Notes under the pieces: model-generated
The model's database searches: none
What the model was told of the DNA's origin: nothing
What the model saw: only the letters and a program-made list of their open reading frames with translations
Assembly (NCBI GenBank): GCA_963802745.1
Contig: CAWDKL010000065.1
Location: 62,001 to 126,000 of the forward strand
Direction of reading: 5' to 3'
From: JAJPKK01 sp963802745
Lineage (GTDB): Bacteria; Pseudomonadota; Alphaproteobacteria; Rhizobiales; Xanthobacteraceae
Length of the DNA stretch: 64,000 nt
Translations under genes and position numbers: made by a program
Part shown: positions 1 to 10,420 of the stretch, one piece after another
Position numbering within the stretch: the stretch's first letter is position 1
How the letters are laid out: each line of letters begins with the position of its first letter

Positions 1-1
1 T

Positions 2-181
2 GGCTTTGCGGCGGTGATATTCGGCCACTCGCACCGGCCGTCGCTCGAAACGCGCGAGGGCGTGCTCTATCTCAATCCGGGTGCCGCGGGCCCGCGCCGG
101 TTCGGCCTGCCGGTCACGATTGCGCGGGTGCGCATCTCGGGGCGCGATCTGCACACGGAAATCGTCGAACTCGAAGTCTGA
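2..181 (+). CDS. Metallophosphoesterase, YfcE/MJ0936-type, C-terminal part
   Basis: Only the last 59 codons are in the window; the gene starts before base 1. The visible part has the GHSHRP motif near its start (the conserved GH-H metal-binding block of calcineurin-like phosphodiesterases), followed by a YLNPGAAGPRR segment and a short beta-rich end. This layout is typical of the small YfcE/MJ0936 family, whose members hydrolyse phosphodiesters with two metal ions in the cytoplasm. The physiological substrate cannot be read from the fragment. It converges on dprA, about 100 bp away. Confidence 0.8.
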   Translation, partial: GFAAVIFGHSHRPSLETREGVLYLNPGAAGPRRFGLPVTIARVRISGRDLHTEIVELEV

Positions 182-281
182 ACACCTGCCGGTGTGTCAA
201 CCGTCGCGATGTCGTCCCCGGCACGGGCGCGGTGGACGAGGGGGTCCACGGGCGGTGACGGATTTGACCGCGCACCGCGCC

Positions 282-1523
282 TCACACCAGCGCCACCCGC
301 CCGCCCTGTTGCCGCGTCAGCCGGCCGGCGAGTTCGAGTTCCAACAGCGCCATTTGCACAACGGTCGCTGAAGCGCCGGATAGGCGGATGAGATCGTCGG
401 TGGTGACGGGGGTCGGCCCCAGCAGCGCCATCACCCGGGCGCGGGCCTCCGCCGATGGGTCCGGTCCCGCGAGGGCGCCGCCGGGCCGGTCCCGCACCGT
501 CCCACCGCCGTCCGGCATCGGCGGTTCGACCGCGGTGTCTTCGGCGAACAGATCGTCCCGACCCGTTGGCGCGCCCCGCGTGCCGAGGATAGGCCGCAGC
601 ACGGCGAGCACGTCGTCCGCCTCGGTCGTCATGATGGCGCCCTGCTTGATCAGGGCGTTAGAGCCTTCCGCGCGCGGGTCGAGCGGGGAGCCGGGCACCG
701 CGAACACCTCGCGGTTCTGTTCCAGCGCCATACGGGCGGTGATAAGGGAGCCTGATTTGTGCGCCGCCTCGACCACGATGACACCGAGCGCGAGGCCGGA
801 GATCAGGCGGTTGCGGCGGGGAAAATCGCGCCCGCGGGGCTCGTAGCCGAGCGCCATTTCGGAAACCGCCGCGCCGTTTCGGATCAGCGCCTCGACCAGC
901 GGCGCATGCTCCGGCGGATAGACGCGGTCATGGCCGCCCGCCAGCACCGCCACGGTCCCGGTCGCCAGGCTGGCGCGATGCGCCGCCGCGTCGATGCCGC
1001 GGGCGAGCCCGGACACGACGGTCAGGCCGGCGGCGCCAAGCTCGCGCGCGAGCCGCTCCGCCATCTTGACGCCGGCCGCCGAAGCATTGCGCGAACCCAC
1101 CATGGCGATCATGGGAGCGTGGAGCACAACCGCATCGCCGCGCACGGCGAGCAGCGGCGGCGGATCGTCGATCGCGGCAAGCCGCGCCGGATAGCCGTCC
1201 TCGCCGAGCGCCGCGAAAGTGATACCCATGCGAGCGGCCGCGGCAAGTTCGCGCTCGGCCTCCTCGCGCGGGCAAATCCGCACCGGCCGCGCCGCGCCGC
1301 CCCGCCGGGCGAAGCCGGGCAGCGCCGCCAGCGCCGCTCCGGCACTGCCGCAGTGAGCAAGCAGCGTGCGAAAGGTACGCGGCCCGACATTCTCGGAGCG
1401 GATAAGACGCAGCCAGTCGAGACGCTGCGCATCGGTGAGGCGGACGGAAGCCTTGTTCTCCAACGGATGGTCCCCGGCGGCGCGGTTGGCGGCAAGGTGG
1501 CCGACAGGTGCTGGCGGCTCCAT
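282..1523 (-). CDS. dprA: DNA processing protein DprA
   Basis: DprA binds incoming single-stranded DNA in the cytoplasm and loads RecA during transformation and related recombination. The 413-residue product has an N-terminal SAM-like segment (around LTDAQRLDWLRLIRSENVGP), then the Rossmann domain with MVGSRNAS, SGLARGIDAAAH and an FPRRNRLISGL block, and a C-terminal winged-helix (MALLGPTPVTTDDLIRLSGA). The frame stays open upstream to 1979, but the extra residues look non-coding and would overlap the divergent gene, so the ATG at 1523 is preferred. A Pro/Gly/Asp-rich linker joins the Rossmann and winged-helix domains. No other competence gene is visible nearby. Confidence 0.93.
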   Translation of the reverse strand: MEPPAPVGHLAANRAAGDHPLENKASVRLTDAQRLDWLRLIRSENVGPRTFRTLLAHCGSAGAALAALPGFARRGGAARPVRICPREEAERELAAAARMGITFAALGEDGYPARLAAIDDPPPLLAVRGDAVVLHAPMIAMVGSRNASAAGVKMAERLARELGAAGLTVVSGLARGIDAAAHRASLATGTVAVLAGGHDRVYPPEHAPLVEALIRNGAAVSEMALGYEPRGRDFPRRNRLISGLALGVIVVEAAHKSGSLITARMALEQNREVFAVPGSPLDPRAEGSNALIKQGAIMTTEADDVLAVLRPILGTRGAPTGRDDLFAEDTAVEPPMPDGGGTVRDRPGGALAGPDPSAEARARVMALLGPTPVTTDDLIRLSGASATVVQMALLELELAGRLTRQQGGRVALV

Positions 1524-1752
1524 GTGGAACGCCAGACTATCGCCGCAGCCGGCGGATGCCCAGCCCGGCCGGCGCCGGCTGCAATTGATGATCAATGACC
1601 TTTGCTTGCTTGCCGCAGCGTTGGCGGGTCCGGCGCCGTGACCTATAAGCTGGCCGGAGAAGGCAGTTGCATGGGGCGGATTCACATCGGCAGCGGTCAT
1701 CCGCGCAACCCCAACGAGGCGGGCCGATCCGGCCATAGCGAGCGAACCCAAG

Positions 1753-3382
1753 ATGAACAATGCCGACCTGATCGTTGCGACGCTGCGGGCCGCCGGAATG
1801 AGGCGCGGCTTCGGAATTCCGAGCGGCAATGTGCTGCCCCTGATGGAGGCGATGCGCACGGGGGGCCTCGATTTCGTGCTCACCGCGCACGAAGGCTCGG
1901 CGGGATTTGCCGCCGATGTTACGGGGCGCATGTCCGGCGTGCCGGGCTTATGCATCGCCACGCTTGGGCCGGGCGCCACGAATCTCGCGACCGGCGTCGG
2001 CTGCGCCTATCTGGACCGTTCGCCGCTGATCGCCATCACCTGCAATCTCAACACCGGACAGCTGGGCCGGCGCATCCAGATGTGGATCGACCACCATGCG
2101 CTGTTCGCCCCGATCACCAAGGCGACATTCCGCCTGCAGCAAGGCCGTATCGCCGAAACGCTCACGCAAGCGATCCGCATCGCCCTGACCGAGCCGCAAG
2201 GGCCGGTCCATCTCGATCTGCCGGAGGACGTGGCGCTAGCCCCGGCGACCGAAAGCATCGACCTGCCGGGCCTGCGCGATGCTATCGCGCCGCAAGGCCA
2301 GGCTGCGCCGGAGGGCGCCGCGATCGCCCGCGCCGCCGACCTCATCGCGGCGGCCAAACGGCCGATCGCGGTGATCGGCGCCTCGGCGATGCGGATGTCC
2401 GATCCGACGCTGCTGCGCCGGGTGATCGAACACCACCAATTGCCATTCGCCACCTCCACCATGGCGAAGGGCATGATCGACGAGGATCATCCGCTCGCAC
2501 TCGGCTGCATCGAGCGGGCCTGCCGGCAGGTGCAGCGCCGCCTCATCGGATCGGCGGACCTCATTGTCGGCCTCGGCTACGACACCATCGAGGTCGAATA
2601 CGAAGCCTGGATCGGCGGCATTCCACTTCTGCATATCGACATCGAACCCGCCGATATCGCCCCCACCGTCAATTTGGTACATCAGGTCACCGGCAATCTC
2701 GATCGCGCCCTGGCCGAACTCGTGGCGCTGCCGGCAGCGGCCAACGCCTGGCCGCCCGCGATGCCGGCCGATCACCGCGCGAGGTTCCAGGCCGCGCTGC
2801 GGCCGGTGTCCGCGTCCGACCCTGCGGCATTCACCGCCCATGCGGCGATCGACGCCGTGCGCCGCGCTTTGCCGCGCGAGGGAATCCTGGCGTTCGACGT
2901 TGGCGCCCATACCCATCAAATCGCCAGCCAATGGACCGCGCACGCGCCAAAAACGTTTCAGATCACCAACGGGTGGTCGTCGATGGGCTTCGGCCTGCCG
3001 GCCGCGATCGCGGCCAAACTTGCCCGGCCTGATCTGCCGGTGGTCTGCCTGATCGGCGACGGCTGCTTTCAAATGACCTGCGGGGAAGTCGCGGTGGCCA
3101 AGCGCGAGCGGCTCGCAATCCCGATCGTGGTGCTCGACGACCGCTGGCTTGCCCTCATCAAGGTGAAGCAAATCCGCCGGCAATTTCCCGTTTACGGCAC
3201 GCGAATTGCAGCGCGAGGATTATCGGGAGCCGCCGGCGCATTATTTCGGCGTGCCGGCGATCGGCGTGCGCAGCGCGGCGGCGCTGGAGGCTGCCGTGGG
3301 CAAGGCCCTCGCGGCGGATGGTCCGACCGTGATCGAGGCGGTGGTCGATTCCGACCATTATGTCGAGACGGTGTATGATTGA
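1753..3382 (+). CDS. ThDP-dependent enzyme (acetolactate synthase / benzoylformate decarboxylase-like), frameshifted near the 3' end
   Basis: Three-domain thiamine-diphosphate enzyme that would decarboxylate or ligate 2-keto acids; the substrate is not evident. The N-terminal Pyr domain carries the HEGSAGFAAD catalytic-glutamate block and LGPGATNLATG; the PP domain has the GDGCFQ ThDP/Mg motif, with DD where NN is usual. The frame is intact to about base 3201. After that the family-like ending ELQREDYREPPAHYFGVPAI continues only in the next frame, to the TGA at 3380-3382. Skipping one base near 3202 restores a protein of about 542 residues. Start: ATG 1753. The gene is divergent from dprA and followed by a repeat element. 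Confidence 0.82.
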
Positions 3383-3384
3383 TC

Positions 3385-3575
3385 GTTAGACCGGATTCCG
3401 GTCAGATCAGAACACCTGGAGTCATGACCCTGGGTCATCCAGTCTTGTCCCGGCCATCCACGTCGTCCTTGCAAGGCCGTCGCAAGCAAGACGTGGATGC
3501 CCGCGACAAGCGACGACAAGCGCGGGCATGACGCCGAGAGTGTGATTCGACCTGATCGAAAGGCGGTCTAGGTCC
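3385..3575. repeat. Palindromic intergenic repeat, copy A
   Basis: The interval from the ThDP gene to the amidohydrolase gene holds a GC-rich palindromic repeat. It has an outer GACCGGATTCCGGTC segment and inner complementary blocks ATCCACGTCGTCCTTGC and GCAAGCAAGACGTGGAT. The same words recur at about 10190-10415 and 10545-10615. It looks like a MITE/REP-type element of the kind scattered in Bradyrhizobium-like genomes. No coding sequence is seen in it. Confidence 0.7.
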
Positions 3576-3612
3576 GCTCGGCCGCCGCCGCGGAGCGGGC
3601 GGCCCTATGATT

Positions 3613-4455
3613 TCAAAATCCGTAAAGCCGGGCCGGATTGTCCCGCATGATCATGTCGCTCAGTTCCGCCGAGTCGAGCGCGGCGACGAAATCGTCCACC
3701 AATTTCTCGTAGGCGATCGGCCGGTAGCCCGTCGCGGCGGCGCCGGCCTGGGGGCCGTGCGGCTGCGTGTGCGGCCAGTCGCTGCCCCACACGCAGCGGT
3801 CCCGTGCGGCATCCAGAAACGCGGCAAGCCACGCCGGATCGGGCTTGGCGGCGAGGGGATCATCGGACACCCGGTACGGAGCGGAGAGCTTCACCCATAC
3901 ATGGGGGCGCCGCAACAGGTCCAGCAGCGCTTTGCCGGCGGCGCCGGTGGGGTTGTGACGGCCGTAGACGCCGTAATGATCGATCACGATCGGCACCGCC
4001 GACCGCCCCAGCAAGTCCGCATGCTCTACCAAAATCTCGATTGCCGCGATCACCTGGACATGCCAGCCCAGGGGCTCGGCGATCTCCGCCGCCGCGGCGA
4101 ACGCTGCCGGCAGCCGGCCGCGGTCCACATTACCCACAGGGCTGTAGAGATTGAGGCGCAGACCGCGTACACCGCGGGCCGCGTAGTCGCGAAGCTCCCC
4201 CTGCGGAACTGTTGCCGGGTCCACCACCGCAACGCCGCGTCCGCGGCCGTCGAGAGCATCAAGGCTCTCCAGCACCAGACGATTGTCGGTGCCGTAAAAG
4301 CTCGGCTGCACGATGACGAATCGCTCGATCCCGCACGCCGCGCCGAGGGTGCACAGCCGCTGCAGCGACGCCGGCGGGGCTGGGTGGGCTCGTGCCTGCA
4401 GCTGCGGATAGCGATCGATGGGGCCGACGACATGCACATGGCTATCGCAGCGCAT
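3613..4455 (-). CDS. Amidohydrolase family protein (2-pyrone-4,6-dicarboxylate lactonase-like)
   Basis: A 280-residue TIM-barrel metal-dependent hydrolase. The N-terminal DSHVHV gives the HxH pair, a VIDHYG segment follows in mid-barrel, and the C-terminal GSDWPHTQPHG carries the conserved aspartate of the amidohydrolase-2 family. Members hydrolyse lactones or decarboxylate aromatic acids; the substrate here is unknown. The start is the ATG at 4455, just before the HxH motif. The frame reads on upstream into dnaE only because of a one-base insertion in dnaE, so the apparent fusion is not real. The dnaE stop lies about 140 bp upstream. Confidence 0.85.
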   Translation of the reverse strand: MRCDSHVHVVGPIDRYPQLQARAHPAPPASLQRLCTLGAACGIERFVIVQPSFYGTDNRLVLESLDALDGRGRGVAVVDPATVPQGELRDYAARGVRGLRLNLYSPVGNVDRGRLPAAFAAAAEIAEPLGWHVQVIAAIEILVEHADLLGRSAVPIVIDHYGVYGRHNPTGAAGKALLDLLRRPHVWVKLSAPYRVSDDPLAAKPDPAWLAAFLDAARDRCVWGSDWPHTQPHGPQAGAAATGYRPIAYEKLVDDFVAALDSAELSDMIMRDNPARLYGF

Positions 4456-4595
4456 AGGATTAAGTCCTCCGGCGTGAAACTTTGCTCTCGTCCAGCGCTG
4501 AGGACGTAAGGGCGATTCCGCCGGGCGTCTTCTCGCAACCAAATCGGCGCCAGGAACCACCGCATTGCAAACCCAGCCCGGCCGACGGGGCCAAA

Positions 4596-7500
4596 CTATA
4601 CCGTCTGTACTTCGACCACGCCGGGCACCGCCTTGATGGCACCGGCGATCTGCGGGTTCACAGTTGTAGCGTCCCGGCAGCTTCAGCTCCACCTCGGCCC
4701 CGGCCTGGAGCATCATGACAAGATTGATTTCGCCATCACCGAGGCCTTGCCCTTGGGGCTCGCCCCTCCCATTGGGCTGGCCGCGTTTCCCGCCGCCGCC
4801 TTGAACGCCTGCGGCGGCGCGGAATTTCCCCTCGTCGAGGCGTTTGGCCACCGCCTCCAGCGGGACGTCGTCGCGCAGGAAAATGCGCAAGCCCTTCTGG
4901 ATACTGGCGGCCGCACGATCGAGCGCCTCGACGGTCTGGATACGCGCCCGTACCTCCTCGCCCTGGACTTCGGCGTTCATGAACAGCAGCACCGCACTGC
5001 CGGGATCCAGGAGATCGCGATATTGCTGCAGCCCTTCCGCAAATATCACCGCTTCATACTGGCTGGACGGATCCGATAGCCCGATAATGCCCATCTTGTT
5101 GCCGGTCTTGGCGCGCCGCTCGGTGCGCGAGACCACGGTGGCGGCGACCTTGCCCGCCGTTGCGCCGGCTTTGACCTGGCGCGAAAAGCTTGCCCAGGAC
5201 TGCACCTGCATGTGCTTGAGAACGTCTCGATAGTCGTCGAGCGGGTGGCCGGACAGGAAAAACCCGATCGCGGCGTATTCGCGCTGCAGCCGCTCCGCCG
5301 GAAGCCAGGCCGCCACGTCTGGAATCTTGATCGGTTCCGGGACAGCGAGTGCCCCAAACAGTTCACTCTGGCCGCTCACAACCGTTTCTTGAGCGCGCTG
5401 CGCCGTAGCAAGCACCACATCGGCAGCAGCCACGACCCGTGCCCGCTCGCGCTCCACCTCGTCGAAAGCACCCGCCGCCGCCAAACTCTCGATCACCCGC
5501 TTGTTGATGGCTCGCGGATTGATGCGCCGGGCAAAATCGCCAAGATCAACGAACGGCCGGTCCCGCGCCGCCACAATCGCCTCGACGGCCGCCTGGCCGA
5601 CACCTTTGACCGCGGCGAGCGCATAGCGGATCGAACTGCCCGAGACCTCGAAATCGACCCCCGAGCGGTTGATCGACGGCGGCTCGATCTTGATGCCGAG
5701 GCGTTGCGCTTCCATACGGAATTCGCTCAGCTTGTCGGTATTGCCCATGTCGAGCGTCATCGACGCGGCGAGGAACTCGACCGGATAGTTCGCCTTCATA
5801 TAGGCGGTCTGATATGCCACCAGGGCATAGGCGGCCGCGTGGCTCTTATTGAAACCGTAGTCGGCGAAGCGCGCCAGCAGTTCGAAAATGGCATCCGCCT
5901 GGTCCCGCTCCACGCCCCGCTCGACGGCGCCGGTGACAAAATCGGCACGCTGAGCCTCCATTTCCTTCTTGATTTTTTTGCCCATGGCACGGCGCAGGAG
6001 ATCCGCCTGACCAAGACTATAGCCGGCCAGCAGCTGAGCGATCTGCATCACCTGCTCTTGGTAGATGATGACCCCAAAGGTTTCGCGCAGGGTCGGCTCC
6101 AGCTTCGGATGAATATAGTCGGGTCGCTCGGTGCCTTGCTTGCGGGCGCAATAGGTCGGGATATTCGCCATCGGACCGGGCCGATACAGCGCAACGAGCG
6201 CAATGATATCCTCGAACCGGTCCGGGCGCATATCGATGAGCGCACGGCGCATGCCCTGGCTTTCCACCTGGAACACCCCGACCGTCTCGCCGCGTGCCAG
6301 CATCGCGTAGGTTTTGGCATCATCAAGCGGGATGTGCGAAAGGTCTACCGCGACGCCGCGCGCCGCCAGGAGCTCGACGGCTTTCTCGAGCACCGTAAGG
6401 GTCTTGAGCCCGAGAAAATCGAATTTGACGAGCCCCGCCTGCTCGACCCATTTCATATTGAACTGGGTAACCGGCATCGTCGATTTGGGGTCGCGATAGA
6501 GCGGAACCAGTTCGACGAGCGGCCGGTCACCGATCACGATGCCGGCCGCGTGGGTTGACGCGTGGCGGTATAGCCCCTCGAGCTTCTGCGCGATCGTGAA
6601 GGCGCGCGCCACGACGGGCTGGGAGTCGCGCTCGGCCTGAAGCCGCGGCTCGTCATCGATCGCGCGGGACAGCGTCACCGGAGCCGCCGGGTTCTGCGGT
6701 ACCAGTTTGCATAGTTTATCGACTTGCCCGTAGGGCATTTCGAGAACGCGGCCGACATCGCGCAGGACGCCGCGCGCCTGCAGCGAACCGAAGGTAATGA
6801 TCTGCGCCACCTGGTCGCGGCCATAGCGGCTTTGCACGTAATCGATCACTTCGTCGCGCCGGGACTGGCAGAAATCGATGTCGAAGTCCGGCATCGATAC
6901 CCGTTCCGGATTGAGGAAGCGCTCGAAAATCAGCCCGAAGCGAATCGGATCGAGATCCGTAATGGTCAGCGCATAAGCCACCAAGGAGCCGGCGCCGGAA
7001 CCGCGCCCGGGGCCGACCGGGATGCGTTGCGATTTGGCCCATTGGATAAAGTCGGCCACGATCAAAAAATAGCCCGGATATTTCATCCGCTCGATGACGG
7101 CAAGTTCGAAGCAGAGCCGCTCGCGATACTGCTCCTCGGTGAAGCCGGGAGCGGTTCCGTGCGCTGCGACCCGGCGCGCAAGGCCAAGCTCGGCACGCTG
7201 GCGCAACGCGGCGCCTTCGTCCACGGAGGTCCCGTCGGGGGCTGTCTCGGGCGCGGAAAAGCGCGGTAAAATAGGCTTGCGCGCCAGCGGACGGAATGAA
7301 GCGCGCCGCGCGATCTCTACGGTTGATTCCAAGGCCTCCGGAAGATCGTGGAACAGCGCCATCATTTCGGCCCGCGTCTTGAACCGGTGTTCCACCGTCA
7401 GATGGCGACGATCCGTCTCGGCAAGCAGCCGCCCTTCGGCGATGCAAAGCAGAGCATCGTGGGCCTCATAGTCCTCTGTGGTGGCAAAAAAGGGCTCGTT

Positions 7501-8124
7501 GGTCGCCACCAGCGGCATACCCTTTTGGTATGCGAGGTTGACCAGCACCGCTTCGGCTGTGCGTTCGTCCGCACTGCCATGCCGCTGCAGCTCCACATAG
7601 AGGCTATCCCCGAACAAGCGCGCCAGAGCTTCGGCACGGGAAGAAACCAGGTGCGACTGGCCGGACAGGATCGCCCGATCGAGCGGCCCGTCCGGCCCGC
7701 CCGTGAGCGCAATCACGCCTTCGGTGTAACCCTCCAGCCACGCGAGCTTGATATGGACGGCTTCGGTGCCGGCATGATCCAGAAAGGCCCGCGAACTAAG
7801 GTGCATCAGGTTCCGGTATCCTGCCGCAGTCGCGGCGAGCAGGACCAGTCGCGGCAAAAACTGGACCGCGCCGGCGGGGCCGACACCCCGGAGATCGTGA
7901 TCGCCGTAATCGATCGACAATGCGCAGCCAACGATCGGCTGAATGCCGGCGCCGGCCATCTTGTCCGAGAATTCCAACGCCCCGAACATGTTGTTGGTGT
8001 CGGTAAGCGCAAGCGCGGCCTGCCTATCGGCTTTGGCAAGCTCCGCAAGCCGTGGAATGGGCAATGCGCCTTCCAGCAGCGAGTAGGCGGAATGGAGATG
8101 GAGATGGACGAATCCTGGTCCCAT
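4596..8124 (-). CDS. dnaE: DNA polymerase III alpha subunit DnaE, one-base frameshift near the C-terminus
   Basis: Replicative polymerase catalytic subunit of about 1175 residues. It opens with the PHP domain (HLHLHSAYS at 7-15), then the polymerase core with GPGRGSGAGSLVAYAL (371-386) and the PDFDIDF catalytic aspartates (412-418). The fingers, a helix-hairpin-helix segment and the OB-fold region follow. After ELKLPGRYN the frame carries one extra base (T on the minus strand, position 4662). Skipping it gives the expected ending (VNPQIAGAIKAVPGVVEVQT, then V and the TAG at 4596-4598). Without correction the frame runs into the amidohydrolase gene. DnaE1 is essential, so the insertion is probably a sequence error. 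Confidence 0.92.
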
Positions 8125-8311
8125 GACGTGCCTTCAACAGGATCCCGGCCCCAAGAACTGCCGGCCCCCGACGCTGCCAACGATCCCGATCCGCCGACGA
8201 TGTTTGCGACGCCGAGACCACCATGTCCACAGCGCACGCAATCCCGGACGGGGCCATTCACAGCTAAGTTTGGCCGCCCTTTGCTGCGTACCGCCTGGGT
8301 CGAGCAAATGC

Positions 8312-8413
8312 TCATGGCACCGACGAAAGCAGTTCAGCCCAGACAACGACCATAGCGACAAACAGCGTCACGCACGTGAGCGCGAGAGCCTCTTCAACGA
8401 CGGCGCGGACCAT
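8312..8413 (-). CDS. 33-residue single-span membrane peptide
   Basis: A very short reading frame with a strong Shine-Dalgarno sequence (GGAGGG, seven bases before the ATG at 8413). It encodes an acidic N-terminus (MVRAVVEEAL), a hydrophobic stretch of about 16-18 residues (LTCVTLFVAMVVVWAEL) and a short polar end. This is the pattern of a small inner-membrane protein. It lies between asnS and dnaE in the same orientation as both. No family is recognised. The good ribosome binding site and clean single-span topology argue that it is translated, but coding is unproven. Confidence 0.5.
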   Translation of the reverse strand: MVRAVVEEALALTCVTLFVAMVVVWAELLSSVP

Positions 8414-8600
8414 GTGTTGCCCTCCAAGAACATGAAGGGAACATCGTTCTCGTATTGTTCTTTGTCAACAAAAAAATTCCAAGGTTATCGGGCGATTTCC
8501 CGTCTTGGTTTATCGACCCTTACCAAGGCTGTCTCCGTACGAAGACAGCGCCTCCGAACACTCCAAGAGTGCACCGAGTGCTCCTTCGGCCTCAAATCCC

Positions 8601-10007
8601 CTAATAGCGCGCGTGCCCCGGGGTCCTGGGAAACGGGATGGCGTCACGGACATTGGCAAGGCCGGTCGCGTAGGCCAGAGTACGCTCGAACCCAAGACCG
8701 AATCCGGCATGCGGAACGGTTCCGTATCGCCGCAAATCCCGGTACCACGCGTAATGCTCCCGGTCGATCCCGTGTGCCGCCATTCGGGAATCGAGGACGT
8801 CAAGACGCTCCTCGCGTTGACTGCCACCGATGATCTCGCCGATCCCAGGTGCCAGCACGTCCATCGCCGCGACGGTTCTGCCGTCGTCATTGACCCGCAT
8901 GTAGAAGGCTTTGATGTCCTTCGGGTAATTCATCACGATGACGGGCTTTTTTGCGTATTTTTCCGTCAGATAGCGTTCATGCTCCGACTGTAGATCGATT
9001 CCCCATTTCACCGGGAACTCGAACTTTTCCTTGGCCCGGTCAAGGACCGCAACCGCCTCCCCATAGTCCATCCGCACGAACTCGGACTTCACGATCCCTT
9101 CCAGCTTCGCTACCAGCCCTTTCTCGATTCGCTCATCGAAAAAAGCGATATCCTCTGCCCGCTCCCGAAGTACCGCTTCCAAGGCATATTTCAACAACGC
9201 TTCGGCCAGCGTCGCATCATCATCGAGATCGGCGAACGCAATCTCGGGCTCGATCATCCAGAATTCCGCCAGATGGCGGCTGGTATTGGAATTCTCTGCC
9301 CGAAACGTCGGACCAAAGGTGTAGACCTTCGTCATGGCAAGACAGTACGCTTCGACGTTAAGTTGCCCCGATACCGTTAGAAACGCCTCGCGTCCGAAGA
9401 AATCCTTGGCAAAATCGACGGCACCGTGTTGCGTGCGCGGTAGATTGGCAAAATCGAGCGTCGATACCCGAAATAGCGCGCCTGCTCCTTCCGCGTCAGA
9501 CGCGGTGATGATCGGTGTGTTGACCCAAAAGAAGCCGTTGATATCGAAAAACCGATGGATCGCCTGCGCCAGCGAATGCCTTACCCTCGTCGCCGCGCCG
9601 ATCACGTTCGTCCGTGGCCGCAAATGCGCGACCTCACGCAAAAACTCCAGTGTGTGCGGCTTCGGCTGGATCGGATATGAATCAGGATCGTCAACCCAGC
9701 CGATCACCCTGATCGCAGTCGCCTGCATTTCGAAGGGTTGTCCTTTGGCCGGAGACGGGACGATCGTCCCCGTTGCCTCAATGGCGCAGCCGGCCGTCAG
9801 CCTTACGATCTCCGCTGCGTAATTATCGAGCACATTCGGAGCGACCACCTGCAGCGGGTGGAACGTGGACCCATCGGAAAGGTGGACGAACGAAACTCCG
9901 GCTTTGGAGTCACGTCGCGTGCGCACCCAGCCTTTGACCGTTACCGGCTCATCGCTCGGTGCTCCGCCACCGAGTACACTGCGCACGCTCATTTTCATGG
10001 TATCCAT
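8601..10007 (-). CDS. asnS: Asparaginyl-tRNA synthetase
   Basis: Class IIb synthetase that charges tRNA-Asn. Its 468 residues match the usual family length. The N-terminal OB-fold anticodon-binding domain contains VTVKGWVRTRRDSKAG. The catalytic core has motif 2 (FRAENSNTSRHLAEFWMIEPE region) and motif 3 (GFGLGFERTLAYATG). The start is uncertain: ATGs at 10007, 9998 and 9992 are in frame, and the last (MSVRSV) best matches relatives. Many alphaproteobacteria lack this enzyme and make Asn-tRNA by amidation. Its position in the stretch separating dnaE from lolD, with what looks by eye like lower GC than neighbours, suggests acquisition. Confidence 0.95.
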   Translation of the reverse strand: MDTMKMSVRSVLGGGAPSDEPVTVKGWVRTRRDSKAGVSFVHLSDGSTFHPLQVVAPNVLDNYAAEIVRLTAGCAIEATGTIVPSPAKGQPFEMQATAIRVIGWVDDPDSYPIQPKPHTLEFLREVAHLRPRTNVIGAATRVRHSLAQAIHRFFDINGFFWVNTPIITASDAEGAGALFRVSTLDFANLPRTQHGAVDFAKDFFGREAFLTVSGQLNVEAYCLAMTKVYTFGPTFRAENSNTSRHLAEFWMIEPEIAFADLDDDATLAEALLKYALEAVLRERAEDIAFFDERIEKGLVAKLEGIVKSEFVRMDYGEAVAVLDRAKEKFEFPVKWGIDLQSEHERYLTEKYAKKPVIVMNYPKDIKAFYMRVNDDGRTVAAMDVLAPGIGEIIGGSQREERLDVLDSRMAAHGIDREHYAWYRDLRRYGTVPHAGFGLGFERTLAYATGLANVRDAIPFPRTPGHARY

Positions 10008-10149
10008 AAAGCCGAGAATGGCTCATGAATTGTGGCGTTGTCCAGATCCAATCGCTTTCTCGACTCCCCTGGCACAGGCAGACTTGACTTTTAGACGTAC
10101 GCCTCGCCGCCAACCTGTTTGACCGAGCTTGAGCCGCTGGTCACCGATG

Positions 10150-10420
10150 CCAACAGCATTCAGACCATGTTCCGGTCGTATTAATCAGCGTGTCGGCGTC
10201 ATGCTCGCGCTTGTCGCGGGCATCCACGTGTTACTTGCGGCGGTTCCAGACCGGATTTCGATGAGTTCAAATTACCGTCACCCGCGTCATGCCCTCGCTT
10301 GTAGCGCTTATCGCGGGCATCCACGTCTTGCTCGCGGCGGTTCTGGAAGGAAGACGTGGATGGCCGGGACAAGCCCGGCCATGACGCCAGGTGTTCCGGC
10401 GTGAACGGAATTCGGTCAAG
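10150..10420. repeat. Palindromic intergenic repeat, copies B (tandem pair)
   Basis: No gene is supported between asnS and the ankyrin gene (10008-11061). This part holds two tandem copies of the repeat seen at 3385-3575. Shared words are CGCGGGCATCCACGT, GCTCGCGGCGGTTCTGGAAG, AAGACGTGGATGGCCGGGAC and AAGCCCGGCCATGACGCC. The arms can form long hairpins. It resembles non-autonomous palindromic elements common in alphaproteobacterial intergenic DNA. Confidence 0.72.

Noticed and set aside
5212..6558. Open frame of 448 codons on the plus strand within dnaE
   Set aside because: It is exactly antisense to conserved DnaE sequence and has no independent start signal or domain.
3613..8124. A novel DnaE-amidohydrolase fusion protein
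   Set aside because: One extra base at 4662 explains it; correction restores both normal protein ends.
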